Of a stretch of 64,000 bases of DNA, positions 1 through 11,615 are shown piece by piece. The translations under genes and the position numbers were made by a program. Within the stretch, counting starts at the first letter, position 1, and each line of letters starts with the position of its first letter. Below the pieces are notes generated by a model that ran no database searches, was not told the DNA's origin, and saw only the letters and a list, made by a program, of their open reading frames with translations. Origin of the DNA: Piezodorus guildinii (taxonomy: Eukaryota > Arthropoda > Insecta > Hemiptera > Pentatomidae); assembly GCA_023052935.1 (NCBI GenBank), contig CM041295.1:167826366-167890365 (forward strand), read 5' to 3'.

Positions 1-595
1 TATATACCTTAATTACTCACAGAAATTAATTTGCTGACCTTGCTAAATATTAATTAAATAACTGTAACAACTGGGACTTGATAAAGAGAAAAGATGGGCT
101 TTGGATTACAAGCAAGAAGCTTTTAATGGAGGGTAATTAACAGTATACAAATAAAGCTACATAAGTGATTATATACAGATCAGAAATTATTTAGTTTAGA
201 CCAATTTTCTGATCTTTGTTGACAACAAAGAGAGCAGAATATAAGTTAAATTTTTCAGTTCCTTTTGCTTTCTGCTATACAGATCAGAGAGTTGGAATAT
301 ATAAAACAGAAATCCCTAAAAAATGACACCAGTGAAAATAAGGTTCATCAGAAAGTTGTACAGAAAGTCTAGGTGTGATTGAGCACACAATGAAACCATT
401 AGAGGGTTATAATATTCAACCCTATAGTTTTTTTTTTTTTTTTTTAAACCAAGGCAAATTACACCCAGAATGTAAATAGCCCCTTTGAGCACCATATGGA
501 TCAGTAGGAACCGTAATATGTTCCTATTTAAAATTAGAAATGAAACTAAAGGCCTAAAAGAAGCTTACCAGAATTCATGATTAAACTTAATCAGT
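1..595. other. AT-rich sequence without a recognisable gene
   Basis: I see no coding pattern, RNA gene or element boundary here. A T-run of about 18 bases lies near 428-445. The segment ends at the TTA target duplication of the Harbinger element. Confidence 0.6.
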
Positions 596-800
596 TTAGG
601 CCCGGTTGCACTGACCGTCTTTAACTTTAACTTTACTAATCTGGATAAGTAAATCACGGGTTAGCAGAAATTCCATTGCACCAATCATAATTAGCCCTAA
701 CTCTATGTTAAGTGATGGTGTTAAGTTAATTCACCTTCCTACCTCGATTATCCGATGTCAATGTTACCTTTCTACTGTTACTTTAGCTTTCAAAGATTGT

Positions 801-1414
801 TTGTGTCAGTTTCAATTTGTTTTTTCTGAATATTTTCGTGATATTTATCCTAATACACCGAAGAAAAATGAACACAATCTCTTCAGATGAATACTCAACA
901 TCAGATAAAGATATAATACAATTGGTAAATATACTTTCTAGGAACAAGCTTTACAAAGTAAGGAGGAATCCATTTGAAATTTATGATGATGTGGAATTCA
1001 TAAGAAGGTACAGATTTCGAAAAGAAACAGTGCTAAATATGATTGACAATTTTAATATTAATGATTTTGAATCATATCCTACAAACAGGAACATTCATAA
1101 CACCTTCAAACCAGTTACTCTTTGAAACATTTTGTGTCAGTTTTAGTTTGTTTTTTTCTGAATATTTTCGTAACATTTATCCCAATACACCGAGGAAAAA
1201 TGAACACAATCTCTTCAGATAAATATTCAACATCAGATGAAGATATAATGCAACTGATATATATACTTCCTAGGAACAAGCTTTACAAAGTAAGGAGGAA
1301 TCCCTTTGAAATTTAGGATGATGTGGAATTCATAAGAAGGTATAGATTTAAAAAAGAAACAGTGCTAAATATGATTGACATTTTTAATATTAATGGTTTT
1401 GCATCATATTCTAC
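801..1414 (+). repeat. Tandem duplication of the transposase N-terminal region (2 copies, 331-bp period)
   Basis: Copy 1 (801-1082) and copy 2 (1132-1414) share long matching stretches, including the start codon region at 868 and 1200, an AGGAACAAGCTTTACAAAG block, and an AGTGCTAAATATGATTGACA block. Copy 2 carries an in-frame TAG near 1315 and other small differences. The duplication is internal to the Harbinger element and doubles the first 80 or so codons of the transposase. Confidence 0.8.
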
Positions 1415-2213
1415 TTAACCTCAAGAGGTATTATGCTACTAGTAGTTACCAGCAGGTTCTTAGCGACATCATTAATATTGATAAATCTACAGTTTATAGA
1501 ATTATTCCACGCATAACAGCATTAATAGCCAGGAAGTCAAGTGATTTAATTAAAATGTCCGTAACAGAGGTTGATAAAAACAAAACAGTGTCAGATTTCT
1601 ACAGGATAAAATGTTTTCTTTGAGTAATTGGTGCGATTGACTGCACTCATATTAAAATCCAGTGTCTAAGTGGTGCTAATACAAAACTATTTTGAAATAG
1701 AAAAGGGTGGTTTTCATTAAATATACAAGTAGTGTGCGATGGGAACTTGAAAATCCTGACTCTGTGCATGACAGTTGGATTTTCAATTAAAGTGCATTGC
1801 GAGTGAGATTTGAGTCAAGAGAATTTGGAGATTTTTGGCTTCTAGGAGATAGTAGTTATGGCTGCAAAACATATTTACTGACACCAATTTTAAACCCAAC
1901 AAATGCTGCTGAAGAAAAATCAATTGTCACACAAAATCAAAAAATCATTGAGAGAGCGTTCAGTTTTATGGAAAGAAGATTTCCTTGCCTTGCCAATGGA
2001 ATTCGAATGGATCCAAAACAGCCCTAAATATTATTGTACCTGTAGCTGTCCTCCACAACATTGCAATAGAAACCCAGCACATCTACAACGTACCAGAACC
2101 AGAAGATTACTTTGCTGATGTTGTTTCACCTTCAGAAATTATATGTGAAAGTGATATAGCTATTCTCAGAGCACTTGTCGACACAAATTTTTCAAGATGT
2201 AAGGAAATGACAT
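868..2213 (+). pseudogene. HARBI1-like DDE transposase, broken
   Basis: Conserved blocks of the Harbinger nuclease are readable but spread over several frames. The block GAIDCTHIKIQ (near 1627-1660) holds the first catalytic aspartate. LGDSSYGCKTYLLTP (near 1845-1885) matches the GDSGYP-type block with the second aspartate. ERAFSFMERRFPCL (near 1951-1990) corresponds to the region carrying the glutamate. These identify the family. Stops and frameshifts interrupt the frame throughout (for example TAG near 1315 and TGA at 1621), and the duplicated start region upstream adds further disruption, so no functional transposase is made. The family normally cuts and pastes Harbinger DNA at TWA sites, together with a Myb-like partner that I do not see here. 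Confidence 0.8.
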
Positions 2214-2459
2214 AATTTTGTATAAATTGCAATGTGTGTTATTAAATCAATTAACCTTTCCCTCTTTTGTTGTCAAGTGGTAATTTATTTGTTTGTATTT
2301 ATCAATAAAGTCTGATTTTTGTATTTTATTTACATATTTTTTCCCCTCTAATTCAGTAAATTGATTAATAATAAAAATAGGTTAATTGGAAGAATGAAAA
2401 ATGATAATAAATAATTTGTAGGTTTCTAAATCTTCCAAAAACAGTTTATTACAATTAAC

Positions 2460-3541
2460 TTTAAAACGAGCCAAGATTACGAGGGCCTTCCCCATCATCA
2501 GGACTCACTAAAATACATCAAAAAATTATCAATTAACATTATAAAATAACTTTTTAAATATTAACTAAAAACATTACCAAAAATATGCATAACAATGTTA
2601 CAAAAAAATTATATTTACCCGAAATTCATTTAAAATTTAAAAAACTATCCATTTATTAAATATAAGTCACTAAGGTAAGGTTTACAAATTTTAATTTCCC
2701 AATTGTAGCAAGAACTGCTTGTGAGAGGTGTTTTCAATCTGTTTTATAATTTATGGTATCTTTTATATTTTTGTTTATATATAGATTCGATTGTTTTTCT
2801 ATATCCAATATTGTAGGTTTTTCAAAATCAAAATTGTGATTAAGCTGAAGACTGTGTTGTGCAAATGCTGTAGTGTTTATATTTTTACAATTATTGCTGT
2901 GTTGTTTGACTCTAGTTGTGATCTTTTTAGAGGTTTTTCCTATGTATATCTTATCACAATCTATACAATTTATTTTATAAATAACATTCAGTTTTTCGAG
3001 TGGTAAAATCTTTAATGTTTGATAAATGATTACTTAGTTTATTATGGTTATAAAGTCATAATTTTGTCTGTGGTGAATTAAATTCAACAAGTGTTCTCTT
3101 AATTTCTTTGGATAGATGAGGTATGAATTGCATTTTTTGATAATGGTATATATTTATATTTCTTCCACTTATCATCTCTATATTTATCGCATTATTGATA
3201 TTACCTATAATTGTTTTTTTATTATTTTCATTCTGGTAAAGATCTGTTGTAGTTTTTACTATTTATTGTTCATATTGTCATCAATTTTTGGTTTATTATT
3301 GATCAATTTATTGTTATTAACGTTAAGGTTTTTGTCCTGGGTTCATTTTTAATTTCATTGTACTTGATTTAATTTATTATTTTTTTCGAATACATCTAAT
3401 AACATTTTATATACTATAGTTTTTATTCCATTTAGATACTCATTGTCTGTCTGGTTTCACAATACAATCCAGCTTCCTTGATATTCAATAGATCTTAAAA
3501 TGTTTCATTATTAATTCTCAACGGTCAACTAATTATATCCA
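2460..3541 (-). mobile_element. Penelope-like element fragment nested in the Harbinger element
   Basis: Read on the minus strand, this stretch encodes the C-terminal GIY-YIG part of a PLE (see 2787-2985). Near 2478-2510 there is a decayed version of the hammerhead-like motif found at the end of other PLE copies in this window. The outer end at 3513-3541 carries AACGGTCAACTAATTATATC, which also occurs at the outer end of the larger PLE (13161-13189) and so is probably part of the terminal repeat. Exact ends and a target duplication could not be fixed. Confidence 0.65.
2787..2985 (-). pseudogene. PLE GIY-YIG endonuclease fragment
   Basis: The minus-strand frame reads VIYKINCIDCDKIYIGKT, then a KQHSNNCKN block, then AFAQHSLQLNHNFDFEKP. 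The YKI...IYIG core and the CxxC before it match the GIY-YIG domain of Penelope-like retroelements, and the HSLxxNHxFDFE block is the usual following segment. About 66 codons are open. The reverse transcriptase that should precede it (to the right on the plus strand) has decayed beyond recognition in the AT-rich sequence up to 3500. Confidence 0.7.
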
Positions 3542-3929
3542 TTATTGTATTAATATATATTAATCGGCAGAGTAAAACAATCATTTCAATATAACCTAAC
3601 TGTCTCTGTCTAGAGGGTTTTGAGTTGTTAAATACGTCACGAATATGATGACGTCCCGCGCTAACCCATGTTAACTAACTCGAATTAAAAATTTGTTGGT
3701 GCAAATGGACAAAAACTTTAATCATGATTAGCTTTTAACCCGGGTTAGTTAACAGCAAAAGTTAACTTTAACACAGGCTGTTGGTGCAACCGGGCCTTAA
3801 AGAATTATGAATAAATCAAATCAAACAGTCACTGATTGGAACTTACTTTAAGTTCAAATTCAGGAGCAAAATCAGCAAGCCATTCAAAAAAGAATCTGAA
3901 CTAAAAATTGAAAGGGATAGAGGGATAGA

Positions 3930-4465
3930 TTGGGAAGAGGTAAGAATGATGTGAAAGTCATATGCTTAGCCTTTGTAGGCAATCTGGCATTAGTGGGAGA
4001 GAGTGAACAAGAGGTGCTTGATCATATCAATGAAATGAAAGCAATAGCAAAAAGAATCAGAATGAAGTTATCAATTGAGAAGTCAGAGATAATTACTACA
4101 CATAAGGAAATAATGGAAAAACTTAAAAACCAAGTAAGAAGATATGAGGACAGTAAGGTATTATACATGTTTAGGAGAACTCAAAAACTACAATTTAGGA
4201 GACAGACAAGTGAAAAAATATAACTCGCAAAATGAATAAAAAATGAATCTCTCCAGAAAGGCTAAAATTAGACCATAGAGACAGTAATGAAACCAGTGTG
4301 TTACCGTATGGAGCGGAAACAATGGGTTTTATAAGCCTAGAGAAACTGCTTAACATACTGAGAAAGACACAGAGGTGTTTACACCTACAGATATCAAAGA
4401 AATAGAAACATGAATGAGGAAAAGGTTGAAATTTTACACAAAGAATATATTGACAGCTAAGCAAT
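3930..4465 (+). pseudogene. LINE reverse transcriptase fragment with mutated active site
   Basis: The first 97 codons resemble the RT palm and following region of a LINE: a CLAF-V-G-N-LALVGES segment stands where CLAFADDLALVGES would be expected, so both active-site aspartates are lost. It is followed by EVLDHINEMKAIAKRIRMKLSIEKSEI, a helix and a KTE-like motif. After a frame break, VLPYGAETMGF (near 4297-4335) corresponds to the VLLYGAETW block of the RT C-terminus. The fragment is too worn to assign to a clade; RTE- or CR1-like groups share these blocks. No tail or target duplication was recognised. Confidence 0.55.
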
Positions 4466-5281
4466 CAGAATTGAAGAAAATAACGTCAAATGGTCGATCA
4501 AAAACCAGGCTGTGCCACCGTAATTTGTAATTCGATAGCCAAGGAACAGATCAACATTATCATTTTCACTTAAAACCCTGGAGAAACCAGCAGCATGTTT
4601 GGCTAAAGTTGGTCAAGACACTCGTTAGTCAAAAGCAAAAAATGAACATAAAGACAGCTATTAGATAATCGGCGCGAACCACGTGTATTATCTAAATAAT
4701 TTCAGAACGCTTTCTTTGCATTAGTTTATAATAGGTTTTTTTCCTAGAATTATGTATTCACTATCCGATGTGATCCATTCAACATTTTCCTTGACTATAA
4801 GATCTTTCATTCATTATACAGTTTTTCCTTTGATCGAAGTATTCGATACAAAATTTTATTAATCCTAGTGTTAATATTTCACATCATATGCAACTACTGA
4901 AGGGCTCGCTCATTGTTATTGGTAATTAGCAGCTTTTTTTATTTTTTACAGGAGCCACCAACATATCATAGCCCAATTACAGGTGGTTAATTATAAATAA
5001 TCACTTTACATATTACTAATTGTAATAATAATATAAATGCATAGTAATATATAACAATATTGGGTTATTCAGGATTGTATAAGATCAAAACTTACTTACT
5101 TATTTATAAAATCCAGGATGTATAGTTAGAAAAAACAGTGTTTTAAGTTAATTATTTCTTTTAGGTAATAGTAAAAAAAATTACAGAATAAAATTATATA
5201 CAAGTTCCTATCCAGATTTATGTAGAATTTTTATCCTTAATTTACGATTTTCTGTTTTTGTTAAATACAATAGTGATACTT
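4466..5281. other. AT-rich intergenic stretch, nothing recognised
   Basis: No coding pattern, repeat boundary or RNA gene was visible on either strand between the LINE fragment and the inverted repeat that starts the next PLE. Confidence 0.5.
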
Positions 5282-5366
5282 GAAGGAATTAGTCCGGTTG
5301 GCGGTCATTAAATGAAAAAACTAAATAGTTTCAACTATTTTATTGTTTGCCAACGTTTCGACCCCC
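5282..5366 (-). repeat. PLE terminal inverted repeat, left copy
   Basis: This copy is the reverse complement of 13072-13156 with two mismatches over 85 bp. It includes GCCAACGTTTCGACCCCC, the complement of the GAAAC-containing strand of the hammerhead-like motif. The CTGATGA half present at the right end is missing here. Confidence 0.85.
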
Positions 5367-7148
5367 ATTTCCCGGTTGCGGATAAGCAACATGATTTCCA
5401 ACCACCTTCAACACCCCAAACCTCAATCGTCTCTTTCCCCTCTCTTCTTCAAAGATCTTTCCCTAACCCGTTCATTCCTCAAATCAAACGACCAAATTAT
5501 AGTAACCAAAGCCGACAAAGGTAACGTAACAGTTATCATGGACAGAACTGAGTACGATGACAAAATAAATTCACTTTTATCAGACCGATCAACATATACA
5601 CCATCTACCCGTGACCCCACCCGTCCTCTCATAATAAAATTTAACCAACACATCAAAAATCTCCTGGATAATAAATTCATTAATCTATATACATACAGAA
5701 ACCTAATCTCTTATAATTCCTTACCCCCACGTCTGTATGGCCTTCCGAAAATTCACAAACCCGGCAATCCACTCCGTCCCATTATTTCAAACATCAATGC
5801 ACCTTCCTCAAAACTCAGTAAATGTCTTCTACCCTCACTAAAAATACTCAGCCGTACTAACTCCTACGACATTACAAACTCTCTTTACCTCCGACAACAA
5901 TTATTATCGCTTCAAATCCCCCCTAACTACATTTTAACATCACTTGACGCCGAAAGCTTATTCACTAATATTCCCATTGACAAAGTTCTCCATTTAGTTA
6001 AAAAAACACTGGACCGTTATCGAAACTCACACCACACTAAATTTTTCTACTTACTTACAATCACTGGAACTTTGCTGCAAAACAGGATACCTCACTTTTC
6101 AGGGAAAATTTTACAATCAGGTCTCAGGACTAGTAATGGGAAACTGCATAGCTTGTCTCTAATATCGTGAATAATATACCGGATGTCTCTAATATCGTTC
6201 TCAATGACCTCCTGGATTCCAAAACCAGAATTTATAAAAACAATATCTTTTTCATTAAGAAATATGATGACGATCTCTTCCTAATAATAAACCCTGACAA
6301 AATCCCAGATATCCTAAAATCCTTTAATTCCTGTTATCCACGCCTCCGTTTTACAGTAAAAAAAGAAAACAGCTCAAAAATTACCTTTCTAGACCTACTG
6401 ATAATAAGAAATACGGACGATTCTATTTCCACTGATTGGTACACCAAATCTACCTATTCCGGTAGAATCCTCAATTTCTTCTCCCAGCACCCATACCATC
6501 AAAAAATTAATGTTGCCCAAAATCTCGTCCACCGTTGCCTCTCCTTGTATGATCCACAGTACCATCCTACCAATATTCAGCGCAATAAAAAGATCCTTAC
6601 CCTAAACAGCTTCCCACTTAATATCATTAAAAAACTTTTAAACTCATATAATAACGTAAAAACGACCATTACTTCCCCTACAATACAAGACCAAAATTCA
6701 CCCACAATATTTCAATATAGATCCCTACCGTATATTCCACACCTGTCTGAAAACATTAAAAAAATCCATAAAATCTTCCTACCCTCCCTAAAGCTAGGAT
6801 TGAAGACCCAGAATAAACTTTCCCACTTTTTCACTAATACTAAAGACCCGATCAGTCCTCTATACCGTTCAAATATTGTTTATAAAATACCTTGTTTAGA
6901 TTGCGATATATCCTATGTGGGTGAAAAAAAAATTACTTAAAAACCCGCATATCTCAACATAAATCCTCCGTAACCTCTCGAAACCTTCTAGCCTCAAACT
7001 CTCCGAACACTCCATAACTTTTAATCATTCATTTAACTTTCAAGATTGTTCCATTTTAGATTCTGTTCCCAACCATAAAAAAAAAAGACTTATCACTGAA
7101 TCCGTCCACATCCATGTCCAATCTAATCCTGTCAATCATAAAACTGAT
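5343..7148 (+). pseudogene. PLE reverse transcriptase and GIY-YIG protein, frameshifted
   Basis: Codons from 5343 to 6170 carry PLE RT blocks: LYGLPKIHKPGNPLRPIIS, then LTSLDAESLFTNIP (RT motif A with its aspartate). A frame break follows near 6080-6170, where the QGKFYQQVSG-like and GNCI-like blocks are split between frames. The 6167-6940 frame holds KKYDDDLFL (the YxDD active site of the family, here YDDD), a long connector, and NIVYKIPCLDCDISYVGE, the CxxC plus GIY-YIG start. The rest of the endonuclease is broken by frameshifts after 6930 and is cut at 7148 by the BEL/Pao element; HINASS-like and SHILNSI-like residues resume after 12130. In life such a protein would copy PLE RNA at a nick made by the GIY-YIG domain. 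Confidence 0.85.
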
Positions 7149-7557
7149 TGTTTGGTCTAACCGTCATTATGAAAAATGATTGGGACTCGACCAAGTGGCA
7201 GCTAGAAGTGGACTGTATTGAATGATTGAAAAGAAAAATTGTTGGGATTAAATATTGGTGTATTTTGAACAATTCGGAAAGGTTATGTATTACGATGTAG
7301 GTGGACTACATAATTACTTCTTCGTATGGTGTTTCTCTCATTTATCTCTTCATTTCCCTCGCCTTTCGTCCAGCCTAGGGCGACTTTTTCTTCCTCTACT
7401 CCATTCTTATTGCATTGTAGTCAGAAAAGAAGAAGGAAAATGGTGTGTACGTGCTCGCTTCTGCTGTACTTCAGCTTCTCTTCCCACCATATGTTTTGTA
7501 ACAAAATATGGCCGCTTGTGGCACATTATTAAATTGAGCGTACGTGTTACGCGAACA
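7149..7557 (-). repeat. BEL/Pao 3' LTR
   Basis: The LTR starts TG and ends CA in both readings (plus strand TGTTTGGTC...GCGAACA). It matches 11721-12129 except at four positions. Because the element lies on the minus strand, this left copy is its 3' LTR. Confidence 0.92.
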
Positions 7558-7911
7558 AACCGCCCACCTAAATTAGATTAATCTAATTTACATAAAAACT
7601 ATACTAACATAAATTACATATTGTTGAGTGAAAGCGATGTGTTACAATACAACTTCAAAATATTATCGCTTCAGCCAAAACAAGGAAAATATATTGTGGA
7701 AACCATAGAAGATATATTGTTGAAATTGATAGAAAATATCAGAATACTAAATAAACAAGGAACAGAAAACGAATTACAAGATAACAACGAAAAACAAACT
7801 CTTAGAAAAAAAAATAAAAACTTGATGCTTCGTAATTCAAATTCTTAGTGAATTAAAAAGAATGGTAAATATAAATGTTTCTAAAATACTTAAATAAAGC
7901 TAGAAACTTAA
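7558..7911 (-). other. BEL/Pao 3' untranslated region
   Basis: This AT-rich sequence lies between the pol stop and the 3' LTR. A 76-codon open stretch on the plus strand (7621-7848) is lysine- and asparagine-rich and resembles no known domain; it is probably chance. Confidence 0.5.
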
Positions 7912-9408
7912 TCAGCTGAGTGATTTTTTTTTATCCTCATGATAAAATAATGATGCAACTGATGTTACGGCTCTAGTCAGAGTCTTGTCGGGTACAGTGA
8001 GGACTTCAACGACACGTACGACGCCGTCCTGGCCTGGATAAGTGGCTGTGACTCTTCCTACAGATCGCTGGTCTAGATGTAGCCATCTCTTCTCTGTCAA
8101 TATACCGAGGCTCCCTGACTTTATTACAGAGTTGCAGAAAGTCCACTTAAGCCTAGGTTGCAGAGTATGAACATCATATTTCTTCCGTCTCTTCCATAAA
8201 GAGGATATCTGAGACATCCATTGAGTGAGACGCAAGGTAGGGTGATCGTAAGTAGAACTTTGGATGATCCGAAGAGGAGAGCCGATGAAATAGTGGCCAA
8301 GGGGTAGTAATTTGAAGTCGTGAACATATTCAGTAAGAGCGAATAATAGCCTCGAATTAAACCCTCTGTAACAGTCGCAATGTAAAATATGTTCTTTAAT
8401 GAACTTTGTTGTTCCTGATTTTCCTAACAGTGCCAAACGTAAGGAAGGAATGAAATGGAAGCAATTCTTATGTGTATGGAACATAAAATAATGAGATTTC
8501 CGTGGCAACATGTTACATTTAGCCGAAAAACTCTGAGGTCTGTTGATTAACCTTCCGCCCACCCTGAGAATATCCCGTTCATCAAGAAATGGAAAATATG
8601 GTATGAATCTTTCAGAGATTATTAGAGGGTCCTTGGAAAGTAAAGCTTGTTTCGGTGTCATAACTCTTGAATTTGACCGATAGGAAGAAGATGCGTCTTC
8701 AGGATTGGTTTTATCTACATGTTTCGCCTCTTCAATTTCCATCTTGTCTTCAATGGTTGTGTTTCCTTGTATGAACAACGTATGGTGAGATATTGTAGGA
8801 GCGTCGTTTAGTACACCAGTAACTACTAGTCCGAAGGTGGTTGGTAGCAGTGAAAGACCTTTAACTTCTGAGGGAATAGATGCGCCAGTGATTATTTGAT
8901 GAAATATATCACCTCCTAATAGAATGTCTATTGGCTTTGGTTCGCCAAACTGATGGTCTGCTAAGGGTAGATGCATTAGCTGAGAGGTAAGAGATGTCGG
9001 AATGTTCATTGCTGGCAAGTTAGAAGTAATGCACTCTATGACTAAGGCTGAGACCTCGAATTCCTCCTCTCCGACATATGCGCGTAAAACGCATTGTGTG
9101 GTACCTTTAACAAGGTTCTGTGGTAATGACGATCCTGCCAAACTAGTTATTGATGTGTGTGAGGGGTATATCTTCGCACCGACTTTCTTTGCAAGTACAG
9201 ATGTAATGAAGGTATGTTGACTCCCTGAATCTAACAGAGCATGTGCAGGATGGTAATCTCCTCTTGTTCCTCTTACAAGAGTACGGACGGTCCCGAGAAG
9301 TACCGAACTTGTTGAATGTGATTGAGGCTGCGCAGAACCAAATCCGATGAATGATTTCTCTTCAGTGCGCGGTTCTGGAATGACTTCTCTATCAGTTGAT
9401 GACTCGAT
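7912..9408 (-). pseudogene. BEL/Pao pol remnant: protease joined to integrase end
   Basis: Reading left from 9408, the frame holds HALLDSGSQHTFIT (retropepsin active site near 9226-9240), then the DILLGGDIFHQI block typical of Pao proteases. After about 8800 it jumps to LSKDPLIISERFIPYFP...ILRVGGRL, the integrase zinc-binding region. It ends with KRWLHLDQRSVGRV and a GxVRVVEV-like DUF5641 segment. The whole RT and RNase H region, and most of the catalytic integrase core, are missing. The same frame continues upstream into gag, separated only by the TAG at 9409-9411, so gag-pol was one frame. With no RT it could move only with help from a complete relative. Confidence 0.85.
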
Positions 9409-10638
9409 CTATTTCAGGTTTTCGGAATCCCTATGAATCAATGTATGGTGCTTTTGACGACAGTGGCGGCATCGGAACTTGGATAAGCAGTTATGGACAT
9501 GATGTCCCTTATAGAAACAATTGAAACACACTTTCCAATTTTTTACTTTGTTGTACCGTTGCTTCACAGAAAAGGATATGAATTCGTCACAGCGTGAGAT
9601 ATGATGGCAACCGTTGCACTGTAAACATTTAAGACTTTTGCGAAGGTCAGAAATTGAATCTTTTGAATTTGCATTTTGAAGCATTTTTGAACTATTAGTC
9701 GTATGGAGTGATACAGTATTCCTATTAGAATGTGAAGGGCTAGAGCTTGAACCGCTTGAACACGATGAGAAGCCCTGGAGGTCCTGAGACATGTTTAGAG
9801 CGAGTTTACGCTGACGGACGAAGTTGATGACTTCTTCGGTCTTCGGAAGCTCTTTACTTGATTTCCTTGAGAGTTCGAATAGCTTCCTTGTATCTTGATC
9901 AAGTGACCTCAATGCCAGGGTGGAAAGAACAACTTCGCAGGGATTTTCTAGTTTCAGCGCCTTGAAAGCCTCTATACTGTCTGCAACACCTGTCAGAAAC
10001 GAATCATAACGTTGGTGCTCTGCTTTAGTGGTGGCAGGTTCGCAGTCTACGATGCGGTGAATTAATAATCTGGCTAAAACCCTTGGATTGTCATACGTGT
10101 GGACAACCTTTTCCCACGCTTGATTGTAAGACTCGTCGGTGACAGGAAATTTCGAAACCAAAGCTGCTGCTTTCCCTTTCAAAGCAGCAATTAGATAGTG
10201 GAACTTCTCGATGTTGCTTAGATTTGGGCGATTGTGAACCAATTACCTAAATGTGTCTCTGAAATGCATCCATTCCAAAAGATCACCAGAGAAGGAGGGT
10301 ATGGGAATCTTGTCAAGTTCAGGCCCAAAGTTCTTCTGTGTATCGTAAGAGGACGTCTCGGAGGGAGTTCGCTTGTGTAAAGACAGGAGAATACCGCTTG
10401 CTTTTACAATCTCACGGAGTAGGTTGTCGTATATGCTGTCCCATTCCTTCGTCGGAAACTTTTCACTTTCGTCAATTTGTATATACAATGAATCAAGCTG
10501 ATCCCATGCATCGTGGAACTCTTCCCACTCTTCTTTCGCATTACGAAACGCAGCTTCGAAGGAATCAATTTCTTCATCTGTTACATCTTGGATATTGATG
10601 TTACTTACAACAACAATGTTCCGCTTGAGCAAACGCAT
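9409..10638 (-). pseudogene. BEL/Pao gag, one in-frame stop
   Basis: From ATG at 10638 the frame runs through an acidic helical segment, then KIPIPSFSGDLLEWMHFRDTF, the block that begins the Pao gag core (DUF1759). A TAA near 10240-10242 interrupts it, and the same frame resumes with the LVHNRPNLSNIEKFHYLI block and YDNPRVLARLLI. The C-terminus has two zinc-knuckle-like motifs: CLQCNGCHHISRC, and CFNCFYKGHHVHNCLSKFRC with CRHCRQKHH. The gag would package the element RNA. The start at 10638 gives an MRLLKRNI N-terminus; a true start further upstream is not excluded. Confidence 0.85.
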
Positions 10639-11615
10639 CTTGCGTCAAGCGCGTGGATTTGATTAATATAATCACCTTTATTCTCAACCATTTTTAAACT
10701 CAAATAGTCTCCCAAGGCTGATGAAAGACGAAGGAGAAAATCACTGAGAGAAAAACGAAGAAGAAAATGGACATAAGGAAGAGAAATGAACGATGTTTGA
10801 AAGCCGCAAGTAAGGAAAGGATAAAATATAGCTCTGTGAAAATAACTGAAGGAACAAGAACAGGCATAATTTAAATCAAAAAAAGGGTGAAATTACATAT
10901 ATGGAATAAACAACCTGAACCTACTATAGGTGACTATCACAAATGAAAAACTTGAAGACTGTGACGTCACGTGAACTAAGCCATAATTTCTAATGTAAAT
11001 GAATAAACTCGAAAAGTATCTATATATTTAACAAAGCTCTCTAGTAATTACTGAGGAAGGAGAATTAATTAGAAACTTGGCTGAAGTGATTACAAACTTA
11101 AGAATTTTAAATTATTATGCGATAGTGAATAAAACAATGTTGATAGTATCTAAAGTTAGGGTAACATAAATCCTGAAGTTAACTTATTTTCTTATTTCAC
11201 TATGGCGAATGATCATTATTGAACGACACACAGATATAATTTAATTGACCACATGTTTGCTTTTAACTAACCCTTAACTGAGCACATGTATTTCTTAACC
11301 TATCACTAAAATAATAGTTTATGAATTATACTATTGAATTTGAGAAACTTTTATGAACATAATATGCAATGTAATATAAATATGAAAACATGGATCAATA
11401 AATCTGAATTTAAATATAATTGATTTAGAATATTGCTATAACGCTTGATAGAATAAGATGGCGTTGTACATTTAATTGAATATTAATTTTGAATATAACT
11501 TTTAACTTTAATCTTAAAACCTTAAAATATGTTACTTGTGATTATAAATAAATACACCAATACTTTATCTATATTTACTTGAATAATGAACTAATTGAAA
11601 CTTTACATGGTAGAA
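10639..11615 (-). other. BEL/Pao long 5' leader
   Basis: About 1 kb of AT-rich sequence separates the gag start from the primer-binding region. I see no long frame or known motif in it. It is long for a BEL leader and may include decayed or captured sequence. Confidence 0.4.

Larger units (their letters stand above)
599..3796 (+). mobile_element. PIF/Harbinger DNA transposon, degenerate
   Basis: The element starts with GGCCCGGTTGCAC at 599 and ends with the exact reverse complement GTGCAACCGGGCC at 3796. It is flanked on both sides by the trinucleotide TTA (596-598 and 3797-3799), the 3-bp target duplication typical of PIF/Harbinger. Subterminal sequence also shares short motifs between the two ends (AACTTTAAC- and GGGTTAGC-like stretches). 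Inside lies a broken HARBI1-like transposase on the plus strand. No Myb-like second protein was found. The right half (about 2460-3541) is occupied by a minus-strand Penelope-like fragment, so the element was hit by a later insertion. Confidence 0.85.
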
